Source: Silene latifolia (lineage: Eukaryota > Streptophyta > Magnoliopsida > Caryophyllales > Caryophyllaceae). Taken from it: 64,000 bases of DNA. Below, in pieces: positions 1 through 11,882 of the stretch; position 1 is the first letter of the stretch; each line of letters opens with the position of its first letter. The stretch covers positions 19,966,948 to 20,030,947 of the forward strand of contig NC_133532.1 in NCBI RefSeq assembly GCF_048544455.1, in the 5' to 3' direction. The notes below the pieces were generated by a model. That model did no database searches, had not been told where the DNA came from, and saw only the letters and a program-made list of their open reading frames with translations. The translations under genes and the position numbers were made by a program.

Positions 1-1245
1 GTAGACCTCACTCGATCTAGTTAGGAAGCTATGACGTCGGGATGTGGAAATATTTTCTGCAGATACTCGACGAAATGGCTCCTACTCGATTGAGTAGGGT
101 GGTACTCGATCGAGTACCCTAGACACTCGATCGAGTAGGTTACTGTAGAGAGAATCCTACGGGTTTCTTAAAACCCTTCTCCTTTCTATTTCTTCTCATT
201 CTTCCTCTATAATTCGAAAACCTAAGCCTATTTCCTCTCAAACCCTCAAAAATCTCTCATATCTAGTGTTGGTGGTGGTTAATTTGGGGTTATTTTCTCT
301 GTATAATTTCGTTCCTTTACTTCACTACTTGATCAAGGTATGATTTCTACTCTATTTACATGTTTTTATGCCTTAAACTTGTGGAGGATGATTACATAAC
401 TTGAAAATTTCGATTCATATGATCCATTTGTTGCCTTTAACTGCTGGAATATGATTCACATGTCTTCTTTCTTGATTGTTGATGATTAATTGTTGTAATA
501 TGGATTAGAAACTTGCAATTTGGGGGTCGAAATTTCTAGGGTTTACAAAATTGAAATTGATTTTTGATTGATTCACATTGATTAGATGGTGGGATTGGGT
601 ATTATACGTTGTTTATATCATGTTGAAGGATGGATTTTGATGATTTTCACCTTAGAAAGTTGCCTTAAAACTCCGTCTTAAAAGTGCCTCAAATGGAAAT
701 TCGTGATTTATAATTGGAATTTGGTGTTGTGTATGACTGTCTAAGTGTAAGTTGAACTTCAATATGTTTGTAGTGATGATAATTGATGAAAAATATGCCA
801 AAATTGTTACAGCTGTAAAGACCGTCTGAAAAATTTAAATGAGTTGTTGTTCATAATATTGAAGGGTGATAATGATATGTTCTAAGTTATTCTTTTCCAT
901 GAACTAGTAAGAATGCCTCACATGTGATTAGAAGTGTGTTTGGAACAACCTTTAGAATCATGCTAGGATATTCGAATTTGTTGAGCATGTGTAATCACCA
1001 TGATAAATTTTTCACAACCGTGGCTTATGAGTAGTGGTAAACTGAGCTTGTATGTCAAATTTGGGAAACTGTTGGTGAATGTGTGTACATAGCTTAATAT
1101 TCAAGGTTAATAGCATGAATTATGTGCTTCACATGTCAAATTTGTGGGTGAAATTTGTATGCCTAGGTGAATGTGTAAAGTCCGAATTACGTGAAGTAAA
1201 TGTTTACATGTTTATACAAGTTTGTTTGAACATATGCCGAAACAG
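1..1245 (+). other. E1 leader region (non-coding)
   Basis: No coding region is seen. Positions 6-140 carry imperfect copies of the palindrome ACTCGATCGAGT. A CT-rich stretch (about 175-270) resembles a plant transcript leader. At about 336 CAAG is followed by GTATG, which could be a 5' splice site, and the AT-rich stretch to about 1230 could be a leader intron; that is inference. The matching region of E2, on the opposite strand at 18174-20168, shows the same order of parts. Confidence 0.55.
6..140. repeat. Palindrome array A (ACTCGATCGAGT), E1 leader
   Basis: Several perfect and near-perfect copies of the 12-bp palindrome ACTCGATCGAGT lie 15-30 bp apart with unrelated spacers. Copies differ by one or two bases, for example ACTCGATTGAGT. 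Its counterpart in E2 is at 18998-19165. Confidence 0.85.
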
Positions 1246-2854
1246 ATGCCGAGACTGAACATAGGAACTCGTCAAAGTAAACGGGGGAGGGTAATCCGAG
1301 GCGAGGTTGGGGAAGGGAGTGGACCTATGGTACCCGCATTCGGAGTACCCTTCGTTGTTTTTGTTGATTTCAAACAACGAGAGCGTTTGTAGTTTTACAA
1401 AAACGTAAGATGAGACCAACGAGGTGTATAGATACTACATTGTTGGAGGAATTGGAGATAGAGACGGATGTCCGTCACATATTTGAGACCTTGGGCCTTA
1501 TGGGTTTGTATAGGCTGAGGAAACACTCTTATCCTTTTCTTACCTTGGAGTTTATGAGCTCCTTTATCTATGACCCCGCTGGCCAGACCGTTGAGTTTCG
1601 ATTGATGAACACTAGTTTCTTGCTTTCTATGGACCAATTTGCTTCCCACCTTGGGTTGGCCAAGCCTCCCAAGGACTCCATCACCGATATCCCTACTGAG
1701 TGCGGTGTATGTCGCCTAATGCCTTGTCTGACCGGGAAACCAGCTCCTACCTCGAGTAACATGCTGATTAATGACGTTCAGCATGTCACATTGAGGATCT
1801 TTCTTCGTTCTCTCTCGAACCTCCTTTATGATCGACCGGATATCAGTAAGCTGAACAACCATGAGGTGTTACTTCTGATGTCTTACTTAAACCCGGAGCG
1901 GACCAGGAAGTGGTCTTTAATGCTCCTTCGATGGTTTGTGCTGCCCTTGCCTTGATGGCCACTGCCTCTTCCCGATACTTGAGTTGTGGCGCCATCGCCA
2001 CTCGGTTAGCTGAAAAGCTAACCTCTTTCGAGGCTTCTTCGGAGTACGTGCCTCTAGTTACCCCGGTGCCCACCATGGATCGTGACTACTATCTCGACCT
2101 AAAATGGTTGAGGACTTTGGCTGACGGTAGCTTAGCTTGGAGGGTGTGAGGCGTGAGTTGGATGAAGATTCCAGCTCCTGAGCACCTCCCACCCACGGAG
2201 CCCTTAGAGCCGGCGGTAGTGACGGTGGACTCCGATGATGAGGAGGAGGAGGAGGAGGAGGAGGAGGAGGAGGAGGAGGAGGATGATAGACCCCGCCATC
2301 TACAGACCTACCTCATCGACAACACGATTCTCGAGGTGATGCCAGAGCCGAAGAAGGGCGAGAATGCGTCAGTTATGGCAGTGGAGAGACCTGGGTTAGG
2401 GAGAGGACCCCGTCGAGTGAGGGAGAGGACCTCGGAGACTAGGCCACGGCCGGTGGCACCACAGCAGCAGCAGCATCCTTTTCCGTGCTACCCTTACCTC
2501 GACACCCCGGAGACGCGATCCAGCTACTTGGCGGAGAGAGTGTCATCTACCTTGACACTCCGGAATAACTTGCACGAGATGGCGTACGCTCAGGGGATAG
2601 GGACCGAGGGATCGCATCCGGTGTGGTGGAGTGGAGTTGGGGACTACACAGGAGTTTTCCATTCCTACGGGGTGGATCAGTCGACGTGGGGGACACCTCA
2701 GTCCTTTGCCTACGGTGGCTTGACTCCATGGTACGTGGGCCCAGGAGCAGGAGCAGGAGTGGATGCGGGGATCGGGTCATCGGGAGCAGGTACTTCTGGC
2801 GGTGGTGGTGATGATGAGGTGATGGTTGAGCAGCAGCAGCAGCAGGAGGAGTGA
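1246..2854 (+). pseudogene. E1 orphan ORF, ATHILA ORF1-like, disabled
   Basis: The ORF starts at ATG 1246 with a basic N-terminus, hits a stop near 1389, resumes in another frame at 1410-1955 (RCIDTTLLEELEIETDVRHI), shifts again near 1910 and reads on to 2854 across an in-frame TGA at 2147-2149. E2 has TGG at that codon. The central part shares a pattern with the E3 ORF1: a cysteine/threonine-leucine start, LG-type turns, LY.L, a TLEF segment and F.LMN followed by FG.HLGL-like residues. The C-terminal third is low complexity: about 18 acidic residues near 2239-2286, then proline/glutamine and glycine-rich tracts. The family role of ATHILA ORF1 proteins is not established. No catalytic motif is visible, and the breaks make this copy non-functional. 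Confidence 0.7.
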
Positions 2855-3099
2855 TACTCCTTATACTTATCTTTGTTGATGGTAGTTGGTTTTAGATGTT
2901 GGTAGTGTTGTTAGACTTTAGTAGTTGTTTTCGTTGAGACTTAGTTGGACTTGTATTGTTGGCCATAAGGCCGGATTTGATATTTTGACCTTATTGCAGG
3001 ATGTTGGGAGTCGGGGCGTCATCCAGACTCGAGTTATATGACGATTACGTACATGTATGTTGGTTTACGACGAGCTTCATAGGCATTTTGGCCTGTAGG

Positions 3100-3252
3100 T
3101 ACTCGACAGAGTACCCCGTACTCTATCGAGTAGCTGCAGGCATGTATGAAGTATAACTTTCTGATCTGTGGGCTACTCGATCGAGTAGCCAAGACACTCG
3201 ATCGAGTAGCATGGCACTCGATCAAGTACCGTTATATACTCGATCGAGTAGC
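3100..3252. repeat. Palindrome array B, E1 3' region
   Basis: Six or so copies of ACTCGATCGAGT and variants (for example ACTCGACAGAGT) lie downstream of the orphan ORF. E2 has the equivalent array at 10727-10880. Confidence 0.85.
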
Positions 3253-3668
3253 ACTGTTACAGGAGGTTTTCAAAAATTAAATATGTTCAATCATTTTATA
3301 ATTGCAAGTTTGATGTTTAATGTGGTTATTAGTGCGTAGTAACACCTTTGAACCGTTAATTTCATATGTTGGAAGTCAAGTTTCGGTTTTATATGCGTGT
3401 TTGTAACAGTGAAGTGGCGACGATTTCTTGATTGTTTTAAATTTACATATGCCATATTACCATTCACTCATTGAAGTTACATTTCTTCATACGTTGTGCG
3501 TACAATATTAACGTGCTTTATCGATGGCGACTAGTTACCCCGGTGAGTTATGTATGATTTATAATTTAACGAGTTTATGCTTAGCGAGTAATGTCCACAA
3601 TAAATAATATGTTTTTAACTCATGTCATGAATCAAATAATAAGTAATATGCGTTGAAATTTAGGTGGT

Positions 3669-3706
3669 GAACTTCGAGGACGAAGTTCCTTTTTAGAGGG
3701 GAAGAG
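3669..3706 (+). other. Internal hairpin plus polypurine tract of E1
   Basis: An inverted repeat (3669-3688) with arms GAACTTCG and CGAAGTTC is followed at once by a purine-rich tract (TTTTAGAGGGGAAGAG). The same unit recurs next to the 3' LTR at 4294-4330. This internal one sits about 620 bp upstream and is followed by TAATGTCGCAAAA. It may be a second priming site or a relic of an earlier LTR junction. Confidence 0.7.
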
Positions 3707-3975
3707 TAATGTCGCAAAAATAAAAAGGCCGGTTTTGAAGTTATGTTGTTACTCGTTTACAAGGCTTTGTTTTTTAATTACTAATCTTTGTTACTACGTT
3801 GGTCACATTGCTTATATGAAGTCTAGGTGGTTACTTTAGTTCGTTAAAATGAATGTGATAGTATGTTTTAAAGGACCATCATAAAGAGCTAGTTGTGGTG
3901 CGATGTGTCGTAATAGAACGAATTAGTGAGTAACACGTGGTGTTAGTTGTGCAGCATGAAGTTGATACGAGATAC

Positions 3976-4035
3976 GTTTCGGGTTGATAGTTGTTATCAC
4001 ATGATGTTTCGGGTTGATAGTTGTTATCACATGAT
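3976..4035 (+). repeat. 30-bp direct tandem duplication
   Basis: Two identical 30-bp units (3976-4005 and 4006-4035) beginning GTTTCGGGTTGATAG lie in the E1 3' non-coding region. They look like a recent local duplication. Confidence 0.9.
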
Positions 4036-4293
4036 GAGCGATGGTCGTTTGTGTTGGCTCGTATGGCAAGGTCGATGTTTGATATATAATAATTTGTAAG
4101 AATTGATGCATACATGTAGAGTGACAATCAACGGTGATAATGTTTGCATGATAGTTGTAAGAGTCGATAGGTATAGAGCGTAGACGGTGATGATGATGAC
4201 ATGGGGGGGATGGTATTTCCAGGGAGCAGTGGTTTGAGTAGGAAGTTTGGTATGTCGTGTTTTTCCGTGTCGTGTGCGTGAGATAGGTGAGTT

Positions 4294-4330
4294 GAACTTC
4301 GGAGACGAAGTTCTTTTAAGAGGGGAAGAC
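4294..4330 (+). other. Terminal hairpin plus polypurine tract of E1
   Basis: The inverted repeat with arms GAACTTC and GAAGTTC (4294-4313) is followed by the purine-rich TTTTAAGAGGGGAAGAC, which abuts the 3' LTR start TGTAATACCC at 4331. Position and composition fit the plus-strand primer of reverse transcription. E2 shows the mirror image at 9306-9343. Confidence 0.85.
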
Positions 4331-5612
4331 TGTAATACCCGCCCTTTTTGAGACCCTTTGACCAGCGTTGACTGACCTTGGGAGCGGGAATAGCCTTAGA
4401 AGTGAGTGCCAAAATCATCTTGGGTTGCGTGTTAAGAGTGGTACTCGACAGAGTAGAGGCTCCTCGATCGAGTAGCTAGGTTACTCGATCGAGTAGGGGG
4501 CCACTCGATCGAGTATGTTGGGTACTCGATCGAGTACCGAGTTTTCAGCGAGGGGTTTGTATCGCGTTTTGTTAAATCCGCATATCACTTCCGCCACTTT
4601 CCTCCTATCCTTCAGTCGCCTCTTTCCCTTCCCTTCACCTCAAAACCTCCATGGAAGCCTTTTGAAGATCCTTGTGCCTTAGGAGAGCATCACTTGAGTC
4701 GGGTAGCGGTCTTTTGCTGAGTTTTCTCCCTATAGGTATGTCATAATCATCATCCGTGTCCTTGTTCTTTACAGTTAGGGTTTGCTTGTTAGTAATAGAT
4801 AATTGTATGGTGGTTATAGGCTTTGCTTGGTCGCTGGAGATGTTGCTTGTCGACATGGATTGGTTGCGGTTGCTTGAAGGTAGGTTCGCCTACTCAGTTT
4901 CTGTAGATGGTCTAGTATGTCGGTCGTTGTGGCTGATTGTGGTTGTTTAGTATCGTAGTTGTATTGTGACGGCTGTGATTGTGATTGTGGTTGTTTGTCT
5001 TTGGTTCTCGAGGCGTGTCCTCGGCTGAGTGGGGTCACTTGCGGGAGTGGCTTCACGCCCTAGTTTCGCCCTTCGTGGAACCCGCCACGGAAGGGAATGT
5101 GCACATTAATGGACAGGGTTATCGCTCATTATGAGGAGCGGTGATTTGGTGGGAACGGCTGCGGTCCCCCACTGGCAGGGCTGGTCCGGTGGACAGTCAG
5201 TGACGGAGGTTGGTTGGATTATCGTGATTGTGTATGAGGATGACAGCGTGTATTGTGTTGTTAATTATAGTTGCGATTGTTGTGCCTTATCTCAGTACTG
5301 ACCTTGTGTGGTTGTTTGTTTGTTATGTGTCTGCCGTGATCCCTTATGGTGAGCAGTCGGTCTTAGCAGGTGCTGATGTTGTTGATAGCTGGAGTCTGGG
5401 CAGGGATGAGTCTTCACGAGATTTGATAGCAGTAGCGAGTAGTCTTTGAGTTGTACCTTTTATATCGTTTGTTGTTTAAATCACTTGTAATATAACATAA
5501 TAGTTCTCTTATCGACATTTGATTATTACTATCCTCGGGCAACCGAGATGGTAACGCCCTTATATGCTAAGGAAGGCCTAGTTAAGGCTCCTCTGAATAT
5601 GGGGGTGTTACA
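4331..5612 (+). repeat. E1 3' LTR
   Basis: A 1282-bp LTR starts TGTAATACCC and ends GGTGTTACA, with inverted termini TGTAA/TTACA. It carries palindrome array C at 4441-4540. The stretch 5000-5200 is clearly homologous to the E2 LTRs (8430-8610) and to the E6 LTR (62245-62440): all share GGTTCTCGAG-, GAATGTGCACATTAATGG- and CGGTCCCCCACTGGC-like blocks. Its last bases provide the stop codon that truncates the E3 ORF1. Confidence 0.9.
4441..4540. repeat. Palindrome array C, near E1 LTR start
   Basis: Five copies of ACTCGATCGAGT or variants occur in 100 bp, about 110 bp inside the LTR. Arrays D (9091-9186) and G (23710-23782) occupy the same place in the two E2 LTRs. Confidence 0.85.
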
Positions 5613-6564
5613 AATACCTCTCTTGGTCCAGCTCAAGAGTAAGTTTGTCGGCATTTGGGAGGGCAATTGAGGTCATACATTTCCTAATCAAGAGGTAGGT
5701 TTTCTTATCATCCAAATTGTATCTTATCCAATCAAGCGTGGTTAAGTTGTCGTTGTTTATGGTAGTGATTCCTTCAACCGGACGGTGTCTCGACCCTACA
5801 AAACCCACCGTTTCCTTAGCAATTTGGGTGATCAAACCCCCTATCACAATTGACGAATTGTTCCGGATATTATTTCCGAGCTTTTGCATATGAAGAATCA
5901 TCAAGTGGGCAATGTTAATTTGGTATGGGGCGGGATGTTGTCTTAGATAGCTTCCAAGGATATAAATCTCATTGGAGTGCATATTGTGAGGCTCATGCCT
6001 CCCAAATACGGTCCACCCCATAGAGCGATGCCAAGTTCGGATGATTGGGCTATGGATGTGGTTCTCTTTCATTTTCGGCTCATCATCGGTACTTTCTCCT
6101 GAAATTGCCATCCACAATTCCTTTTGGTCAAACCTCGTCGGGACAAAATGATTTCCCATAAATGTCAACCCAAAATTTTTACCAAACCTAGGAAAGGTAA
6201 TTTCCACCGTCTTGTTCATTAACCGGAAAGATATACCGATTATTTTGCTAGTATTATTATTTTTTTCTACTTCAAGAGAGCATAGAAATTCAAGTGTGAT
6301 TCTTTCAAAAGTTTGGCGGTGTAAATTATACAATGCTCCCATCCCGACCCCTTTGAACAATTTCTCACATTCGGTGTCCCGTCCAAGCCTCCTCAAAGTA
6401 TTGCGACAAATGAATCTAGTGGGAACAATTAAACTAGATTTAAGGTGAGTAAACCTTACCTTATGCTTTTCGCTAATGAAGATGACTTCCGGAAAAGATG
6501 GGTCCGCTTCAATGCCGGTTCCACTCATACTAACCTCGACCCTAGCCCTCTTTCTTGGTGCCAT
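5613..6564 (-). pseudogene. ATHILA ORF1-like protein of E3, cut by E1
   Basis: The frame is open from ATG 6564, with a basic start (MAPRKRARVEV), for about 317 codons. It is cut where E1 inserted; the TAA that ends it (5608-5610) lies in the E1 LTR. It resembles the plant Arabidopsis retrotransposon ORF-1 (ATHILA) family: a CRNTLRRLG segment, TLEFLCSLE, an ISFRLMNK stretch, then an FGKNFGL block and a YLRQHPAPYQINIA segment. No stop or frameshift precedes the insertion, so the gene was probably intact when hit. Leader and LTR lie upstream, consistent with an element that carries ORF1 first. The function of these proteins is not established. Confidence 0.75.
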
Positions 6565-7666
6565 CTTTCACAAATAGTTGCCTTACCTTATTAACCCAAG
6601 TAAAAACTCAAATTTTTCTCACCAAAAGGCTTAAAATGACAAATAAGCCTTAAACAAACAATGCTAGAGTATAGCCGTACTTGAAAAATGATGTTGTATT
6701 TTCGGATTTTGCTAATCCTAGATTTGGAAGTGTTGATTTTTGATGTTTTTTGCTGTTTTGATGTTGAAAATGGGGTTTGGAGTGAAGATATATGGTTAAA
6801 AGATATTTTGTGACCTTAAAATTGATGATTTGATGAAGGATTTGATGATTTGAGGTGGAATTAGTGAAGAGGAAAATGGTGTTTGTGTTTGAGTTTTGTA
6901 GAGAGAGAGTGATTTTTAGAGAATGATGAGAAAATGAGTGGTGAGGAGAGGATAAAGCTCACGGTTTAGCGGACGCTGGGCCGGTCCGGCTCAGAGCCTT
7001 TGGATTTTTAAAATTTTGCGATTTTTGCCCCTTTGAGAATCAGCGGATTTTGGGCCAGTCACCAACCGGCCGCCGGTCGACCGGCTCCCAACCTATATAT
7101 TGTTTTTTGAAAAAATTCTAAGGCAATGAAGGGACTCTCAGCCAGCCGACCGGCTGGGAGTCCTTCCTCATTTTCCCACTCAAAATTCGTTGAACATACA
7201 GGAGTTTCCCAGCCGGGTATGGACCTTCCGCCGGTCGACTGGCTAGGACTCCTTTTTCCCAATTTCTCAAATCTTTCTCACTTGAATAATGCACAAAAGT
7301 TCTAGCAGGTTTTGAGCATGTCCTAGACAAGCCGCCTGTCCACAGGCTCAGAACCACTTTGTGCATATCTTATGTTTCAAGCATCAAACATGTACCAATT
7401 ACGGTCCACTCAAAAATCGATTCTCCCAAACACAATTAAACCACGAGAACTCCTCCAAAATGCCAACCTCAACTCCAAGTAATGAAAACCCCGCGTAATC
7501 CATGTAACTACCATGCACCTACACTAACATGAATGCAATATTTACAAAAAATGCTGGTTCTTGAGGAACTCCACCAAACCTATCAATTTGAATTTTTTTT
7601 TTCATTCCTATTCCTCCTCGGGGAGGGAGGGGAAGGGGTCCCCGAGGTAGAGCGCTTCATGCCATT
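6565..7666 (-). other. E3 leader and primer-site region
   Basis: No gene is seen between the E3 ORF1 start and the E3 LTR edge. About 6970-7350 holds GC-rich near-palindromic blocks such as CCGGTCGACCGG and CAGCCGACCGGCTGGG, similar in style to the array in the E4 LTR. On the minus strand a TGGC-starting stretch at 7640-7664 that ends near CTCGGGGA sits where the primer site should be. It only loosely matches the tRNA-Asp complement used by Athila elements. Confidence 0.5.
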
Positions 7667-7973
7667 TGACAAGGTTGTTTTCAGTCGTTTGCCTTAGTCA
7701 AAATAAATCCTATACTACTACTAACAAAATAGCTAGCGGTAAGTCAGGGTCGAATCCACAGGGAGGCTAGTTAATTATTCTAGTTTGGTTATATTTAAGT
7801 TTGTCTTAAAGTAATAATTTTGCGAGTTTGTTAATTTGATATCTAAGACCTAATTGCAAGTAAATAAAAGATGAATAACAATAATATTAAAGAGTCTAGG
7901 GATTCAGGTTCACTAGGTAGTCATACGGGGTGTGATTTAATTCATTGATAGAGCTAATTATGTTGTTTAAGGT

Positions 7974-9305
7974 TGTGATACCCCCATATACCAAGGAGCC
8001 TTAACAAGACCTTCCCTAGCATATAAGGGAGTCACCATCTCGGTTACCCGAGGACATCAATAATCAAATGTCGATAAAAGAACAATTAAGTTATTTTACA
8101 AATGTTCAACAAAACTAAGATATACAAAGGATGTAACTCAAAGCCACCATCTATTATGTGAACTACTTCAGTCGTGACTCATGGAAGACTCATCCCGCCA
8201 AACACTCAGCTTTCACCCAAATCATAACCTGCTAAGACTGACTGCTCACCATAAGGGATCACGGCAGACACAACAGAAATAAACAACAAGACAAACCACA
8301 CAAGATCAGTAACTGAGGAAACAGACATACCACCATAGACACAAAGCAAACAAAATAACACACACACACATACACAACTCCTCCAGCCAATCTCCAGCAC
8401 CGACTGTCCACTGGACCAGCCCTGCTAGTGGGGGACCGCAGCCGTACCCACCAAATCCCCGCTCATCATACCAAGAGATAAACCCATGTCCCTTAATGTG
8501 CACATCCCCTCCCCTGGCGAATTCCACGGAGGGCGAACTACGGGCGTGAAACCACTCCCACAAGTGACTCCACTCAGCCGAGGACGCACCTCGAAAACCA
8601 AAGACAACCAAACATAGTCAGCTGCATCACAACAACGATACACAACACCAACCAAATTACCACAATCAATCAACCATACCGACACTACAACCAGACCACA
8701 TCAAAGACACTCTAGACAATCAACAGTACTGAGTAGGCGAACCTACCTTTAGCCAACCGCAGCGATTCCACGCCCGACCATGTGATATCAATCAACCAAA
8801 CAATATACCTATACAACCAGTACAATCATCTATTACTACTACCACAATCCTAACTGAAAACAGCAGCGACAACGATGATGACGATGACATACCTACTCAT
8901 AGCAAACCGGCGTTAAGACCGATGCTTGACTCAAGCATCTCATCCCATGGTGTAGGCACCCTTAAGGATCTCAAGGTAAGGACTATGGTGAAGGAGAAGG
9001 AAGAGTGATGGCATCTAGGTTTACAAAATAAAGTGCGGAATGATTTGCGATCTCACGAAACACGATTTATAATTCCCCGCTGCAAACCCATTACTCGATC
9101 GAGTAACTGACTTACTCGATTGAGTGACCCCTACTCGATCGAGTTCCCAAGCTACTCGATCAAGTAGCCTCAGCTAGATCGAGTCTCACACAAACCCACG
9201 CTCATACCGTGACAAGGCATCGCTCATAAGGTATCCGAAGGTCAAGACATGCATCCAAGGTAGGTCAACGTCAGTCAACGGGTCCCTAAAAGGACAGGTA
9301 TTACA
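7974..9305 (-). repeat. E2 3' LTR
   Basis: A 1332-bp LTR, TGTGATACCC to GGTATTACA as read on the plus strand. It matches the outer parts of the LTR at 20169-23903 closely, apart from the solo LTR inside the latter. Array D is at 9091-9186. Confidence 0.92.
9091..9186. repeat. Palindrome array D, E2 3' LTR
   Basis: Four or five copies of ACTCGATCGAGT and variants lie near the start of the LTR in element orientation. Confidence 0.85.
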
Positions 9306-9343
9306 GTCTTCCCCCCTTAAAAAGAACTTCGTCCCCGAAGTTC
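9306..9343 (-). other. E2 terminal polypurine tract and hairpin
   Basis: On the minus strand a hairpin with arms GAACTTCG and CGAAGTTC (9324-9343) is followed by TTTTTAAGGGGGGAAGAC and then the LTR. This is the same arrangement as E1 4294-4330. Confidence 0.85.
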
Positions 9344-10026
9344 GACTCATCCCTTCCCGAACCATACGGCAAAGAAACCAAGATCATCACCACCGTTTAC
9401 CCGACACAAGTCAACATAGCTGTTTAGAATTTCTATCCCACTACGTATTTTCATCAACATCATCATCATCCACCTTAGCACACAATACATAACACGACTC
9501 TCAGCTAATCACAAACTTCCCTTTGAACCACTGAACGCATACCAAACACATGAACGATTAATTCTACTACCACCTGCACTTACTACTAGCATTATTTAGA
9601 CGTACACCAACACAGATATCAGACTATACTTCCGTCATCACCTGTCAACGATTATCAATTTCGAAACATACAAAACAACATTCCTACCATCGATTCATCA
9701 TCACCACATGCTACTGATTCATACAACAAATATGTTTCATTATACTCTATTACTTTAACCGTACTACACAATATTGTCCAAGGCAATCCCATTGTTGTTA
9801 ATAACATTAAATTCTCAAGCCAACATAACAAGTAATTACCGAAACTAAAGTATACAACATGCTATTTATTCAACAATTATAAATTCTTACTCAATTGCTA
9901 CATAACTACTATGAAACTATCCAAACAATCATATAAAGCTACTCAAACAATTATTTACATACTTTAAAATACCACCAAAAATACTGTAAAATTGTTATAA
10001 ATACATCATTTTGTTTTGCGACATTA

Positions 10027-10064
10027 CTCTTCCCTTCTTAAAAGGAACTTCGTCCCCGAAGTTC
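10027..10064 (-). other. E2 internal polypurine tract and hairpin
   Basis: A second copy of the hairpin (10045-10064) plus purine tract (minus-strand TTTTAAGAAGGGAAGAG) lies about 700 bp inside the element. It is followed on the minus strand by TAATGTCGCAAAA, exactly as at E1 3669-3718. The double unit is therefore a family trait. Confidence 0.75.
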
Positions 10065-10726
10065 ACCATCAAACAACTTCCTTGACCCTCAAACCGATAC
10101 CTATTATATCATTTTTGACATTACTCCTAAACCACAAAACAACCTTGATGCATATTGACATAACCTACTATTTGACCTTACACAACTACAACTCGTATAA
10201 ACGGAAAACCACTGAAATTAAGTAGCACACCGCAAGATATATTATTACAAACTAGCAACAAAGTCACCAATTATTTGTTATTCGGTCACATCAATTATGC
10301 CACCGCATTATAACACTGTATTCTACTTATCCAATTCAACTTGATATAGACTACAAAGTAATGCAAATATCATCGAGGATTGTACAAAATGACTAATATG
10401 CATATTTGACTCAGGACAGCAATGACACTTTCTTGACAGTACGTACACATGACCCACATGAAATATATCTATATATATTCAAATGCAATCATTATCAACT
10501 TTGAACAACACCACCGCACAGTATATTACCTACCTCAATGTGCTTTATCGTTCTGACTATTATTCATAACATTGAAAATGTCATCTATAACACGACTACA
10601 TGCAACTATGTAATCAACGGTGAAGCGAAACAAAGTTGTTAAATACCCACAATAAGGATTAACATAAGAACATCCAAAGATACGATGATTCAAACAAGTT
10701 TTAATTCGAAAAGTTCCTGTAACAGT

Positions 10727-10880
10727 GACACTCGATCGAGTTGTTCAGGCACTCGATCGAGCTGGCCTTACTCGATCGAGCTCATCAACTACTCGATCGA
10801 TTAAGCCGAGATCAGATTACTCCTTCTAAGGTCACACCTGCAGCTACTCGATCAAGTGAGGGAAACTCGATCGAGTTGCC
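10727..10880. repeat. Palindrome array E, E2 3' region
   Basis: Six copies of ACTCGATCGAGT or variants such as ACTCGATCGAGC lie downstream of the orphan ORF, matching array B of E1. Confidence 0.85.
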
Positions 10881-11079
10881 ATAGGTCCAAACAAACATAT
10901 AAACATGAGTCGGGATGCTCTCCCGACCCTAATCCTGCAAAACAAGTCTAAAAATACTCAAAGTACAGCCTTATGGCCAACATACAAACCAAAGATCCAA
11001 AAAGGTACCAACCGAAAACAAATACTATCCACTACAAACCATGAAATAAAAGAAGAAGAAAAGGAGTATATCACTCCAC

Positions 11080-11877
11080 ATCCTGCTCGTTCATGACCTC
11101 ATCTCCACCACCGCCACCAGATGTGCCCGCTCCTGCTGCATCATGACCTGTCACCCCACCAACACCAGCATCTGCGCCCATACGCCAATGGGCCAAGCAA
11201 CCGTAGGGATATGACCGGGGCTCTCCCCAAGTAGACCTCTCCACGCCGAAAGAGTGAAAAACTCCAATGTCGTCCCCAACACCCCTCCACCACACAGTCT
11301 GCACTGCTTCAGTCCCAATGCCCTCAACATACGCCATCTCATGGAGGTTTTGGAGTATCAAGGTCGCTGACACCCTCTCCGTGAGCTCGCTCACTCTCAT
11401 CTCAGGGCTATTGAAAGGAGGATAACCGGAGTACTGGTACTGTGGAGGTACTGGCTGCTTCGGCTGGGTCTTAGCCACCCTCTCCCTCACTCGCCATGGT
11501 CCCCTCCCCATCCTAGGCTGGGCTTCCTCAACCCCTACATTCTCCCCTTTCCTCAGCTCGGGCATCACCTGTAAGATGTCTGAGTCGATGAGGTAGAGCT
11601 TCCTCTAGGGAGCCTCCTCCTCCTCCTCCTCGTCAGAATCGGCAGTTACCACTGCCGGCGGTAAGGGCTCAGCAGCTGGTAGGTGCTCAGGAGCTGGTAT
11701 ACGCATCCAACTCATAAGTCATACCCCACACTCTCCATGGCAAACTGCCATCCCCCAAGGTTCTCAACCACTTCTGGTCGAGGAAGTACTCTCGGTCCAA
11801 GGTAGGTACCATGGTGGTCAAAGGGGTATAGGCCGAGGAGGCCTCAAAGGTGGTCAGCCTCTCTGCCAACCGAGTGG
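11080..11877 (-). pseudogene. E2 orphan ORF, C-terminal half
   Basis: This is the minus-strand continuation of the ORF whose N-terminal half is at 17423-18173; E5 separates the two. It begins with an ATRLAERLTTFEASSAYTPL segment that aligns with E1, passes LDREYFLDQKWLRTL, reaches a stop and frameshift near 11600-11690, and resumes to 11080 in a low-complexity tail. The tail has RMGRGPWRVRER, then HEMAY.EGIGTE and WW.GVGD.IGVFHSFGV, and ends in a Gly/Ala/Asp-rich stretch. The conserved WWxGVGD block also occurs in E1. No catalytic motif is seen. Confidence 0.7.
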
Positions 11878-11882
11878 CAATG

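Larger units (their letters stand above)
1..5612 (+). mobile_element. E1: non-autonomous LTR retrotransposon (3' part)
   Basis: This is the 3' portion of an LTR element whose 5' LTR lies left of the window. In order it holds a leader with palindrome arrays, one degenerate ORF (1246-2854), a long 3' non-coding region with two hairpin-plus-polypurine-tract units, and a 3' LTR (4331-5612, TGTAATACCC to GGTGTTACA). No gag, protease, reverse transcriptase or integrase motif is visible, so it is inferred to depend on another element for mobility. It interrupts the ATHILA ORF1-like gene of E3 at 5612/5613; the target duplication would be AATAC (5613-5617), with its partner outside the window. E2 is a second, more complete copy of the same family on the other strand. 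Confidence 0.85.
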
